A stretch of DNA of 64,000 nt from Onchocerca volvulus (lineage: Eukaryota; Nematoda; Chromadorea; Rhabditida; Onchocercidae), in assembly GCA_000499405.2 (NCBI GenBank), contig HG738137.1, positions 28,145,756 to 28,209,755 on the forward strand, given 5' to 3'. Both the position numbers and the translations under genes were made by a program. Of this stretch, positions 23,201 to 38,100 are shown piece after piece (the first letter of the stretch is position 1; each line of letters starts with the position of its first letter). The notes under the pieces are model-generated. The model saw only the letters and a program-made list of their open reading frames with translations, did not search any database and was not told the DNA's origin.

Positions 23201-26190
23201 GCGCTGAAAATTAGAATTTAATAGGTAAAATCATCAACTCTAGACGAACTGACGATTTGCTACGATTTTCTTAATCAATCAAATTAAAATAAATAAGTTG
23301 CGAAATAGTAAATTGAAATAGCGAATTGATGAGCTACTATTCCTAAATAATGAAATACAGATAAGGTTATGATGTTAAATATGATATCCTTATAAAGAAA
23401 AAAAAAATGTTGATAATATTAGAATGTGATTAAAATTTATTTATTTATGATAATATCCTTTTTGCTTGCATAAACAATAAAGCATAGCTAAAGCAGGTGT
23501 TTAATATTGATAAGGATTAAAGGAATATTATTAGCAGATCGTTTTCTAAAAAAAAGAATGGAAATCACAGACAACTACATACCCAATCACAGAAGAAATG
23601 AAAAATGACGGCATATACAAAAGTGTCCATTTTATAAATGATAGGTTAAAGGTCATTTGTATTTATAGGACTTCATGGTCCAAAAAAAAAAAAGGAAAAA
23701 AAATGCAAAACTGATCTAAGTTTTTTTCAAAGAAGAATATAAGAAAACTTTTCGTGTATTTTGTATAAAAAATGAATAAATTTAAAGAAAAAATACCACA
23801 TACACTATCATGAGACTAAAGACCAAAAATCGGTCAATTATTTTAACTTTTATCATTAATCGGTTAATTGTTGTTATCATTTCAAGGAGGAATTAAATAT
23901 TTTACAAGGTAAAATGAATAAAATCATGAAACGATTATTGAAAATAAAAATATACTGAGAAACTAAACATTTCATCGACGATAATAAATTATTGTTTTTT
24001 TTTTAAATACTTTACTAAAAATGTTTTTTAATAAAACCTTTCGTTTATATTGTCTTTAAATATACATTTAATTCTTACTAAATTAAACGAAAAAAATTGC
24101 AGTTTTCTTTCTACATTCGAAATAAGTACAAAATTTTGCAAAATCTTTTAGCTAAATTAAAAAACTTATAATATCAGCAACCAATTAATCAATCAACCTA
24201 TTTGCTAACTATTTTTTTTCTGAGTAGTGATGATATTTGATATACTTTAATAAAAGATCAATCTGGTGTTCCTTCCCTTCTTCTTTTTTTTTTTTCTGAT
24301 TCGTAAAATGACAAGAACTACAAAATTATGAGGGACTTAATTTCAAGAAAGAATGAATATCTACGATAGTTTGTTGATAAAGTAATGTATTTGCATCCCA
24401 TTACAATCTTTGATCTGAAAAAGTCTCTAGAGAATATAAAATGGCAAAACACAAGTTCAACTACTTAATGATAACTTACCCATGGAAGAAGATGATGATG
24501 AAATGGATAAATCGGTTGAATTTTGACTTTCAGTCATTTTTACACCAGTTTCTGATTGTTTATGTTGTATTACATTGCCAATTGCGCTGCTACCATATGT
24601 TGGCAATAACGGCTAAATAATCAATTATTTTAAAATGAAAAATAATTATTCATCAACATATCTACGTGGCAATTAAGTTGAAAAAAGTGTAAGGTAAAGT
24701 GTTTTTATCTTACTTGTTTCGTTTTCTTTCTTTTTTTTTTTTGTTTTTTGTCTTATATTAGCTTTAACGTAATTGTCACATATATATGCTAGTAATTAAT
24801 TAAATGCTATGAAATACTAATCAATAATAAAAAGAAAAAAATATCAAAGTTTTTTAGTTTTCAAAGAATTAGAAAATCAGTTTTTAAATTAAATATGTAA
24901 TGAAATTTACATGTTCATTTGTTATCCAAGAGATTCTGCTGTTTAAATTTTTTTCAATTTCAAATGTAAAAAGAATACAATCAGATCTTATACTCAAAGC
25001 AAAATAAAAAAAAGAAAAAAACAAGCAAACAAAATAAACAATACTAGTAAATATTATTGCTGAGACCTAATTATTTTGACAGTGAATACTTCAAAGTTAT
25101 ATGTTTTTCATATCACATAACTAGAAAAGAAACGTAAATTATTATTTTTTTTTGTATAATAAATAGAAAAAAAATAAAGCAATAGATAAAAATAATCGTA
25201 TTAATTTTAGTTTTTTTTTTTTTTTTTTATACTGTACACAAAATTATTCACCGTTTTTGCAGCAGTATTAGGTAAACTGGTTGTTCTTTTCATCCGACAA
25301 TTTGATAATCCATTAGTGAAATAATTCATTCGATTCAAGCGTTCTTGTCTAAAATTTTGAAATCATATAAGAGAACTGTATATTAAATCCACAATTATTC
25401 TATCATAATTAAGCTAAAATTATTTTCATTTCGATTTCCCATTCATAAAATTCAATTTTTGAATTGAAAATTTCAGCTTTTTTTTTTCTATAAATACATA
25501 TTCTGGTAAAGATAACTTATCATTATAATTTGAAATTTATCTTATAAGTAAAATTTGAAATTTGACAAACTTGATGGATTTGAAATTAATTTCTTGTAAA
25601 AAAAAAAAAAAAAGTGAAATTTTATGAATTTAACATTTTCAACGATCGCAAAATCAAATGAAAAATGATAAGAACCACCTGTTGAGCATATTGTTGATGG
25701 CAACTTCCTGGCGAAGTCTATCAAGCTTCAACATACTTTCAACCACCTGAATACTTTTCGTATATGCTTCAATATAACTCTCCTTGTGACCTCTGAAATA
25801 TCCTGTTTAAATATTGGCATGGAAAAGTAAAGTCAACATAGTTATATTTAAAATTTTACTTGAAAATCTCAATAAAATTTTCCCACCATTTCCTAATCAA
25901 TATCACATTCTTCGATGAAATATCTACGACTGATTCGATTAGTATTATTTGCGTAATTTTAATTAACCTTACAACTTAGTACTTTATTAATTATTGATTT
26001 TATTCAGTAATAAATGAGATAAATGCGATCAAGTAAAACTAACAGATAAAGTATTTTTTTTTTTAATTTCATGATCTTCCATATCTATTAAAATTTACCT
26101 GTTCGTATCAGATAAATCATCGTCATTATTCATGGAATGATATGCCGCCATTCGAGCAAGGGATGTTCGATCTTCAACATCAAGTGATGA
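20247..26190 (-). other. Kinesin exons 35-41: C-terminal tail
   Basis: Exons: 26190-26099, 25792-25679, 25348-25252, 24612-24480, 21181-21108, 20814-20743 and 20522-20247. They give residues 1333-1617. One exon encodes a predicted helix ([20 protein letters not shown]). The rest is Ser/Thr-rich and probably disordered, including a run of six Ser before the 3.3-kb intron (21182-24479). The last exon ends ...[10 protein letters not shown] and TAA. The tail is poorly conserved, so the phases, not similarity, support these exons. Confidence 0.82.
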
Positions 26191-29100
26191 CTGTAAACAA
26201 ATGATCATATATTTTTTTTTTAATTTATCAATATTTGTTTTCATAAATAAAAGATTAAAAATTTTTTACTAATTAAATATTTATATTAATAGTAATTAAT
26301 TGCACAAGAAAATTAATTATTGCCAGAAGACAGAACCAATTAATGTAACAATTCTCCGATGGACCACTAAATCATTATCCAAGATGGCGCTACATAAATA
26401 GTTCTTATCAATGATTATGAAAGATTTCACTTCAAAAGAAAAAAGTTTGCAAATTTAAGTCAAAACTTTTCATTGACAGATTTTTTAAAATTTATCAAAC
26501 TGTCACTCTTTTTAGTCAATTAATTAAGTAATTAATAAAAGCATACCTTAGGAATATGTGCTACAACATCATAATAAACAGATGTTCCAGCAATCGAATC
26601 CTGTAAAAAAACAATAGTTTAAATTGATTCAAAAATAAGTTAATGTTTCTCTTATTTTGAAATTTTTATGCTTTCAATTAGAGTAAAGTAGTACCTGTGC
26701 AAGTTGAGATTTTGAAAATTTAAACAAGTAAATTTAGAAACGAAGAGACAAATATTTGATATCAATGAAGACATCTTTTTCTAATTTAATCATCGAATAT
26801 ATTTTCTGGACACTTCCACAATTCCTATCTTTTTTATGTAAATATAGTTTGGTGATTGTTGTTTCTTACATTATCTGGATTTTTAGACAATTTTCTTGAT
26901 TTTAAAACACAATATTTTACGAAGCATCTAAAAATTGAACTCGAAATACCAATTCCAATCCTGGATTACCTATTCCTAATTCCGGTCAAATATAAATATA
27001 ACATATGCATATACTTGTATTATATTGATACTACTTAAAGAATATACTATATTAATCTCTACTAACACATCTATAATTAGAATTTCTTTCAATTTCAAGA
27101 TCATGATTTATTTGCAACTTTTAGGATGATCTGTTTCGAGCTAATTAAAAGTGAAGTGTGAGCTTAAAAGAATATCTCTTAATTTCATCGTCACACCAAA
27201 TTTCCGTTCTTCCATCTTTGTCCACTGATCACGCTTCAGTTAGGAGGATAGGAGTAAGTGATAGGCAAATGGACAAAAAAATACTTTTTTAAAACGGTAA
27301 TTGGATTGATTCGAGATTAATCATCTGATCATTGATCATTTTGCGTCTTTTTTTTTTTTTCAAAAAATTTTTGAAAAAGTACATACCGATCCAACCAATT
27401 TTTTCATTAATCGTTCAGTTAGACCTGTTTTATTGTATACATGCATACATATTCGCTTACGTAAAACAATATCCATTTCACATGGATATGAGAGACGTAC
27501 CGTTACCTAAAAATTTTAGAATACGAAAAGTGCCATCGAAGATTTTTAAAAGAAAAAAAAATCAGAAAGATAAAAAAGATTTACCTATTCGAAAAATTTG
27601 TAATTTACATAATTTCACGCTTTTACTTAGTACTTTAATTATTCATATTGATAAATCAAGTTGCTGCTTTGTCGTTGATGCTATAATAATAAAAGTTAAG
27701 GGAATATGAAAAAAAAACCTTAACAATTGCATAGATACGATCAAAACCTTCGGTAGGCTTATTCAAGGCTGGGTTTTCATGGATTGAACTATCCCATGAA
27801 CAGGTTGCTGATATCTGCAAATATATGTTATAGATATTCCCAACAAATCACAGCATTTTGAAATTTTACTCTGTAATTTTAACAAAAACTCTGAAATAAA
27901 TCTCTAAAACTTGTTCTAGAATTATTACAGATACTGTAATATCGTCTTTAAAACTTACTTCATTGACGTCATGCTCTAAAATAGGTAGCATAATAATTTG
28001 ACCACAATTTTCTTTGGATAAAAATGATTGCAAACCAGCTATTCGAGTACTTCCATCATCGGAAGGTATCTGTTCGGTAATATCATCTGCTGAAATCATA
28101 AAAATTATCGATAAAATGATATTTCAATGATATTATCAGTGGAATTAGAAATTCCTATTCCATCAAAATGGCAAGTTCTAAGAACATTATTGACAAAATA
28201 TAAGTTATCCATTATTAACTTGCAAGATAAATGAGTTATAAATAGCAAAACTAACAATTCAAATTAAGAAATAACACAGGTATATGTTTTTCGGTACCAG
28301 ATGGAGGTAACCTAAAAACAAAATCTCATTATTAATAATAAATGGAAAATGATAATTATCTGATATTTTATCATATTAAAAATTTTTTAAATCCTAATTA
28401 TCGACGCAATTTAGTAAAATGTCTGAAAAGATCAGCAGCTGTGAAAAAAATCATTCAATTAATCAAAAGATATGATCATTTTAGTGATTTCGAATTTTTA
28501 GTTTTATTTTTGTCTGGGATTTTTCTTAAAACATTTTTTCGAAATTTAAAACTTAAATTTTCAAAAATTTTTTTTATAATCATTTAAATGTGTTAATTTG
28601 ATTTTTTACTTTTATTCTGCTAACGTTTTGCAAATAATTTTGATATTACCATTCGGCTGGTGAACCAGGTATATCACTATTAGCAGCTGGTACACTGATA
28701 GCATTTCGCTCTTCGGTTAACGCAACCCATTGATTTATCAATGATTGTTCACGTTCTTTTTCAGCTTCAGTTTTTCTATCACCTTTAGCTGATAACTGAA
28801 ATTTAAATGAATTTTTTAGAATTTGATATCAATAAGCTGATTAATTCGAATAATTTAATTGTTGATTTCACTATTTAATTTAAATTAACCAAATAATAAT
28901 CAGCAAACAATTAAAATTTCTGCAAAATTATTTAAACATGAAACTAAGCATGAGTAACTTACTGCATTAATATGGCTCATTAGATAGTTTTGCCTATTAG
29001 CCAAAGCTATGGTCCATTGCTCACGGATTCTTTCCAAATCTTCCTCCTGATAACTATCCAAAGGTTTTTGCACTTTTGCATTTCTAAAACAGATTTTCAA

Positions 29101-32100
29101 TCTAAAAATAGATTTTAAAGTTTCACTTGAAAAAAAGAATTTATTTCAGCGATGATTATACCATTGATACAGAATATATGACAAAGATGAAATGAAATAA
29201 TTAAGCGATATTCCTACATGTCATTTCATTTAAATTTTTGAAATAAATTTTTCAAATAAAACTTTAAATAACGAGCATGTGAATTTTGAAAAAAAAAAAA
29301 TCACATTTACCTGGCACAAATACATCCAATAGAAACGGAAGTAATCTGTGCAAATGCCAACGGTAAATTGCCATGATCTTGTATTGGTAATACCTTTACG
29401 TGAATTCGTCGCTGTTGACCCTGAAAATACTTTTACGTGAATCCTTCACGTGAATTGATCTTGTCATTTATAAATATTCCGTGAAAATTATATTTGAATT
29501 CAAGAAATTGATGCAAAATAATTAACAGCATTTTATGCACTTGTCATTTATAATTTACGATGAATTTACAGTCTTTTCAATGATGCTTATTTAAATTCAA
29601 AGAAAAAAAACTTACTATATTCTGAATGAATAATATTTTTCCAGTCTTCTTAATTCATAATTTTAGAAAATATTAAAAATCCATCCCTTTATTACTGGCA
29701 TTTTTCTTCAAAAATTATACTAATTACTTAGTACTATATTAATTCTTTTTTCCTAACTTACTTATTTACTTCATTATCAATTGTTTACATTTACCTGCTT
29801 CAACTGATATATACCGCCAGTAAGTATTTCATTAGAAGGACGTACTTCTACCGAAACATATTGACCGCTATCATTAATTTCTTTAATATTGACATGAAGT
29901 TCAATACGTCGTGTTACTTCAGACCATCGCTCCTGAAATGAAATAATCGAGATTATTTTTTGAAATTTTCATTTGCAGCAGTTTTTCCGCATTGCAGCGC
30001 ATGCATTTTGCAGTTTTTATGCTGCAACATGCAATAATTTTTCTTTCATGCCTAATATTTTTATTTAGAATGATCTCTGAATTCGGATATTATTAACACT
30101 AAACATTGCCAGTACCAATATAACTTATACATTTATCATCCAAGTAATTTTATTTTATCATTCGATCTACCATGAATTGAAATATTTGTACTCTTTCATT
30201 CTTCTTATCAACTTACCTGCAAACTTTTATAATTTTGTTCAACATCGATGACACTATTTGCAACCCCAGATGGGATAAAATCATTGTCAAAGCCACTACT
30301 TCGATGACCCCATACTTCGATCGAAAGAGCATCCTCTTGAATATATTCCAGAAATTCTTCCGTTACGACTACGTAAAAATCCTAAAATCAATCATAATTT
30401 TTTTTTTTTTTGAGATAAGAATTTTCAAGCGATTTTTCGTTTTTTTTTCAAGAATAGGGCTAAGATTATCTAGTCATTTAAAAAAAGCGCAAATTACATT
30501 CAGTTTTGCTCAAAAATAAACAACTTACGAAGTTTCTCATTAAGCAGCTAATTAATCAAGTTAATAAATTACTCAGTTTAAATAATTTGTTTGTAAAAGA
30601 ATAATACTATGACCTTCTCATGATCAAATTGAAAGTTGGAATTCCAAGGAATATCTGCACGATCCGATCGAATTGTATTTGGATCAAATACTGGAGCAAC
30701 AACCAAAATTTCGCTAGTATTAAAGAAGGAATATTGACAAAATACGAAATGTGACAATGATGATGGTAAATTTGATGTTTTCTTAATGCGAACCTGAAAT
30801 TTACTTATGATTTATTTTAATAAATATCGATGCTTCTCGTTAAGCAGACTAATTAACCAAGTTAATAAATCATTTAGTTCAATTTTTAATTGTTGAATCA
30901 AATTTTTAAAATATACATACTCTGCATTTGATTGTTTTCCCCAAGAAAGCAGCACCGATAGATTGTGGATCGATGGTACGATTTGAATCCAACGAATCCA
31001 AACTACTCACAATACCAGAATCATCCAATTCAGATAATCGATAAACTTCGACATGAAGACGTCCACTAACTTCACCCTGCAAATCAATTGATTTGTTAAA
31101 ATGATCAATCTTTAGGCTTGATTAGACACATTAACCTCTAATTATATGAATTAATTTTAATTTACCTGCTGACTGATAATTGGAACTTGATAATCAAGTC
31201 TCATATTATGAAGCAATACTTCCAAAAACACATTGGCAACACCAATTAAACTATGATGCTCCTGTAATCTAATTTACTTACACGAGGAATGAATATTTTT
31301 AAAACAAATGGTATATCTTCGAACAAGAATGTAAACTATAAATTAAAGTGTTGGATGACGAAATTTGCAACTATAAAAAGCAATATTTCTGCTTGTAACT
31401 AAACATTACTTTTTTTTTTCTTTTAAATTATAATTTGAATTAACAAAAACGACAGAAAAAAAAACTTGACACCTGACTATCGAAGACATTTTCAACAATT
31501 GAATTATGGCATTCATTTATATTGAAATCTTCCAATGCAAATTGATCATTTTCCATTGATTGTTCGAATGTAGATGCATCATTCCTGCAATTGTTGAACA
31601 GATGCAATAAAATAAGAATCAAATTCAATTCGAATTAATTATATCTATCTGATTCTAATTTCAATTACTTGATATTATTCTCAGCATATTATTCTCTATC
31701 ACTTTAACACAATACTCAAATTATTGTTGCAACTTTATTATCACGACAAATTCAAGAATAAATAACATGCTAACGATAATCAATACATACATCTATGATT
31801 TCATAGTAATTTCTGGAAAATTGCTAAATTATTGGAGATAAACATATCTGTATTAGATAAACAATATATTATAAATAAAATATTGATCTGTTAACTTATG
31901 TAAATTGATTTGAAAGAAGAATAAAATTTCCTAATTCAAAAAAAAAGTATGCCGAAAAAACAGGTGAAAGTATCGATACAATGCTATGATTGCTACTGAC
32001 AATATCCAATGCTACTGATAACGTCCAATTGCTTTTTCTTTTTTTTTTTTTTTTTAAATATCATTACTATATTATATTGTTATTGTTTTTTCCAGAAAGT

Positions 32101-35100
32101 ATTGATTTTTCAAATATCCAGTATTCTGGAAATTATTACTGAAAAAATTAAGTAATACCTTTCAAATCTTGTTATTTTTTCATTATACATTTCATGCATA
32201 TCAATCAATTTGTTCTCTAATTGACCAGTTGACCACAACTGATAACCATCAATACCGGCTCGCTTTACCACAATAAATGGTTCACAAATAAATCGTCCTT
32301 CCTATAATTATCACCCATTTATAAGGATTTATAAGGATATCATTCGGAATTAATTATTAATGATTTTATTTGAAATTAATAATTAATATTTCATCCATTT
32401 CTTTCTACATAACTATTTGTCGTGTATTTTTATTAAAAAAATCAAAATGGCAATATCAAAAATACTACCTTTATTTTCGATGGTCTTAAATTTGCTGCTG
32501 GAATTTGTAAGGTAACATCATAGGTGACAGGACATCGTGATGAGTATAGTTCAGAAGCAATCATATTAGCTTCACGAGCTAATGCATTAGCCCGTACAAT
32601 ATCACTTTTTAAACGTATCAAATTTTCTCTGAACATTTCCTCTCTGAAAAAAGAAAAAACGAAACAAATTATTTCAAAAGAAAAATAAATAAATAAAAAA
32701 TAAATCGAATAATTTGTTTCAATTATCAGAAAAATAATTGAAATCCTGTTTCGTAAAAAAAAAAAAGAAAAAGACATCAAATAATACTAAAATTAACCTA
32801 TGCTGAGCCCAGTTGAAGAATTTCGATCGCATGCTAGCTCTTGGATTAGCTGGAAAACCAATAGGTGGAAATTGACATCCAGATGTGCCTATTGGTGTCA
32901 AATATCCGAAACTTGGTGTCGGAGTTGAAGGCGTAAAGCTGGAATATTTGAATGATCATTTACTCACAGTAATTTTAATTAAAATAAGATAAACTGATAT
33001 TGATTCTGTTGTTACTTTTGTTTTTCGGTTTAAACAAAAAGTTTAACATAGATAAAATTTGGAACAACTTCTGATAAGTTGATAAAAAATGAAGGAATTA
33101 TGATAATACCTTTGAGTAAGTCCCTGTATATATTTCTCGAATGCTTCATATTGTTGTTCCAATGCAGCTTGCTTTTCTTCCTAAAATATTTAATTTCTTT
33201 GTGCTTTTTAATAAACTTTATTTTTTCAAATTAAATGAAAAATTAAACTTTTTTTCAAATTAAATCATTAATTTACACTCATTCTGTATAATGAATTTTC
33301 CGAACGTTTCGTTATTTAACATAGCAGAAATTCTGATGTCATGCATTTTACCGCAGATCGAAAGCATCTGATTACATTTAATCCATCAGAATCTTCAAAA
33401 TATCAAGAAATCGGTATAAAAAAATTCAAAATTTTCGAGGATTTCTTCAAGCTTAAATCTTTCTTTCTTTCTTTAAATATCATAACAATTTAAAATGGAA
33501 AATACAAACTTCATGCTTCTTTGTAATTTGCTCCATATATTGATCTACAGCTGTTGTGATTGGATTTGCATTTACACCAGAATTTACCTGAACATATTTT
33601 TAATTATTCATATCATGTTTTAACAAAGATATTTAAATTAGAGGATAAAATTATTCGCATCAGTTCATATCTATCAAGATTACAAGTAATTATTCTAAAA
33701 TTTCAATAATCTTTTTTTTTTTTTTTTACACCAAAAGAGATCAAAGTTATAATCCAAAATAATGGCGCTATTCGAAATTCTTTAAATAATATCTTTATTT
33801 CTTTAAATATAGTATCAAAGTTAACGAAATGAAACCTCCTGCCAAGCATCATAATAATCGAACAACATTGCATTTGATTCTTCCATAATGGAAGCATTCA
33901 TATCAACAGTTTCCTTTGGACAATTTACTCGGAAAAAATGGTTATTGCCTATTAGAAGACGATAACCATTACGTAGAAGTGTACGTTCCGTTATTAAACG
34001 CCCATTCACGCAAATCCTGAAAAATAAATGTAAACAACCAAGACTATGACTTCTGAATTAAGTCATTATCGACAACATTGAAATATTGTTACATGTTCAA
34101 TTAATATTATTAATTACCGTATCTAATCTTTATGATAAGAATTTAATCTCTTTATCAATAATAAATAATCATTCCATTCTTTCGATATCAATAAATAATC
34201 GTTCTGGGATAGATAAAATGATTATTGTGTGATTTTTAAGAATACCGATATTTGCTGATTTAAAAATTAACTTTGGCAAGAAATTTCATTTTATTAATTG
34301 CGGAACTAGGTATTTAAATTTGTGAGGGCAATAAACCTGGCTTTATCATTCATTTGTTCGATGAAAAGGCGTTGCTGACAATCTTCTTCTACAATTTTCA
34401 GCAATGCATGACGATGTTGTACTCCAAGTCCTTGAAGAATAAAATCAACTTTTTCATCTGATTCCATTGCACCTTGTTGCTGTTCTGCACTACCAATCAC
34501 GGCCTGATGCTATAATTATAAAATATACTATTTCAATTAATTTCATTATTGTAAGAGATATCAGAGATCACCAGATTATCTTATGATTCTTGTAATCAAA
34601 GAAATTCTCTAGTCTTATCACTTTCTCTCTTGATACTTCAGATATCTCAGAATAGCGCAACTATCATTTATATATTTGGCCTTATTTGTATATTAAATGA
34701 TCAGATCATTTTTTAGCATAAAGCCAATTATAATTTAGCTATTATTTCAAAAAATCAAAGAAATCCTTCGATCTTATTTTATCTTCCATCACTTCAAATA
34801 CTTTAAGATAGTGTAACTCTTGTTCACATATTTGATCTTATATACCAATCAAACGCAGAAATCAGATTGCTCTTAACATGAAGCCGAGCATAACTTAGTT
34901 ATTATTCCAAAAAAATTTCTGGGAAAAATAAAATGAATTACATTTATATAATAGACAAGAAGTTCATTTAGCGATGGATCGGCATTCAAATTAACTAGAT
35001 AGAATCGATCTTTTTCAACTTTTATACCAGAGCCAGCTACCGAGATACCGATTTCAGCTAAATCTTTTTGCCTTTCCTGAAAGTTATCTCCAATAAATTT

Positions 35101-38100
35101 ATAGATGAAAATTTCGAATTTTCATCTTTCTAATTGTTGTTTTTCAAACAAAATTTGTTTCTGAGTTTTGAGAATCCTCTTATCATAGAAAACCTTCTGA
35201 TAATAATGACATAACTATGTATTAGACTAAATTCCATAATTCCTTTTTACCAAAAAAAAGTTTATAACTAGTCTTGAAAAATAGTAATTACTCGATAAAC
35301 GGCTTCCGTATCTTTCAACCGTTCATCCCATGATTTATTCATCAGCTCCACCAAACGTTCCGATTCTGCTAATCGTTCCCGTAATTCTTCTGTTTCCTAA
35401 TAACCATACTTGTTTAGCATTCATTAATGCGATAGATTCATTAGCATAAATCAATTCAAACATAAACTTAGGCAATAATGATTACACAGTAAATTCAACT
35501 TAATACAAGAGGAGAAGAGAACACTTAAAATTTATTTCAATTTTAAATTCAGGCATTAATAACCATAAGGCAAATTCATCTTAACAAACCGCAACCACCT
35601 AAACTTTAAATTTATTTTAATTTTTAATTTAACATTAACGACCACAGGACAAATTCAGCTTGATCATAATCATTTAAATTTTAGGCTATTTAAAAATTAA
35701 TAGATTTTGGTCTCACATTCTGTTCCTTGACAGTTTGTGATATTTGCGCTCGCAGCGTTTCCACTTCTTCACGCAATTCACGTATAATTTTAGCATTAGG
35801 ATCTTCATTTATTATAGCATGATTTACGATTTTCGTAGCTCTATCAGCATACCTTGAACAATATGAAAAAACTATTTCAATATAAATTTTTTGAAAAAAT
35901 CATTCCATAAGGAAAAGATTATCTTACATTTTCGATTTTGAAATTTTCAAGATTTTACATATGTAATATTTTTTGTTAACCCCATTTTTTATTGTTTTCC
36001 CATGAAATTTCCAGCTTTTTTAATCGAAATTATAATTTACTAACCTTAATGTTGATAAAGTTTCTTCGTAATTATCAGCTGCAGGTGATATTGTCGCAAT
36101 CATCACCGTTCGACTATTGCCACCTAAGCTATCTTTTAGCAACCTACAAACAAATTACAATAATCAATCAAAAAAAATTTCCTGTTGAAATAACAGTAAA
36201 GGTTGAAATAATAGTTATTTTTATTTACTCAATTTCTTCATTTCGATTTTTTAATTCTTTATTTTTTGTAATGATAATAACTCCTTTAATAAGCATCTTT
36301 ACTCTCTACAAATCCATAGGTGTATAACATATCCATCGTTATAGAAATTGTCGGCGAAAGCCGAAAAGATCTAATTAGTTGGGTGTAAGAATATGAAAGG
36401 TCAGATAATAGATAGATGGTTTTAAAGATAGAAGGAGTATCGAAGGATTTAAAAGGAAGGATTTCGATGTTGAGATCAATTCAATTCAGATTTAATTTCA
36501 ACAATGATTCTTCAATCGTAATTTGACAATCCAATAACACGAGCGACAGTTCAAGGGATCGAAAGTTGCATAAAAGCAACAACAATATGGATTGATAGAA
36601 GAAGAGTTGCAAAAGGAAAATACGACAACGTAGTGAGCATTCAAGCGATTGTTAGTATCTTTTCTTATTTTCCGTGTATTGTTCATTTAGTCTCTGTTAT
36701 TGTTATAAATAAAATACGATATTGCTTACAATATCGTATTTTAAGACTTAAAAGAGCTATTGTCACGTAGCGGATTCAATCCATATAACAAACAAAGAGG
36801 CAAATCTTTTGTCTAACAGGAATAAAAAGAAAAGAAATAACTTTAAAATATATTAGAATGCAGAAAAATAGGAAATAATTATAACGTGACTTCAGATGTA
36901 AATCAAACAATAACAAAAGAAAACCCTACAACTCACCATGTTAAGACGGAATCTCGGTATGGGATAAACTTCGATTTTGACATTCCGTTAGCATGTGATC
37001 GCTCTGCCAATGCGGAAATCACCATTCCAAGTGTTGTTAATGATCTTCAATTTAATTCATTCTCTATTTCAATATTACATTCACTGTAGAAATAAAATTA
37101 TTTAGATGAAATGAATCATTATAACGTTTGCTAACACATTTGTAAATATTTTCGTTATTTTGACCAGCATTTGCCAATATCATAAAAAATATGCAACATT
37201 TCTTAGGGATATATTTATCAAATTAGAAAGCTGTTTGATAAATAAGATAGATAGCTTATTTTGGAATCCGAAAAAAAAAAAGAAAGAAATTCATGAATAC
37301 TTATTGATGTTTCCGCCTTCTTCTAGTCTTTTTCCTACTGCACCAGTTTTTTGGACTCGTTCACTTCCGGCTAGATCAACTAATGATATTTTGCTCATTT
37401 TTTCACCAGTGAACTGAAAATCGTAAATTGATGAATGTTTTCCGGAAATTCAAAATTCCATTGTTAAAAGGGTAATCTGGGCAACAGAGGAAAAGAGAAA
37501 CAGGTATAGAAGTTTAGTACGTACTCCATTTTCTGTATCCGTAAGAGTCTGCGTGAGACGAATATTGAATACGGCATGTGAACGACTACTTTCCGTATTC
37601 ATATTTGTTACAGCAACCGTTCGTGATTTATTTCCTTCTTCCATCAAAGATGCTATTTGCTGAAAATGGAAATTAAACTATTAAGGAAGAATAATATTAC
37701 TTTTAATCATCAGAAGAACTGCGACAGATTTTCTGCCGTTACTATAAATTATTCAAAATGATAAATTATTCTTTGAATAATTTGATATTTCGATTTTCTT
37801 TCGAATAAAATGATTTTTTTTACCGCGCAAATAATTTTATCAAATTTCGTAAAATTCTTAATAAAGTTAGTCAAAGAATAAATAACGAACTTCAAAAGAT
37901 GAAACAGCCAGAACGGATAAGCCATCAACCATTGGACCAAGAACTTTATGCTCTCGAACCTTTAAATTCTTATTTGTCCTAGAAATTTTATCATTACTTT
38001 TTCAAAAATCGATAAATGACATGATAGCGTTTAAGATTCATTAAGGTTCCTTTAAAGTTCATTTAACAAGATCCATTAATTTCTAGCAAAATTGTGAGAA

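Noticed and set aside
27332..27709. 125-codon plus-strand ORF
   Set aside because: It is antisense to two kinesin exons (27506-27387 and the start of 27814-27719) and runs through a poly(T) tract. It is a shadow.
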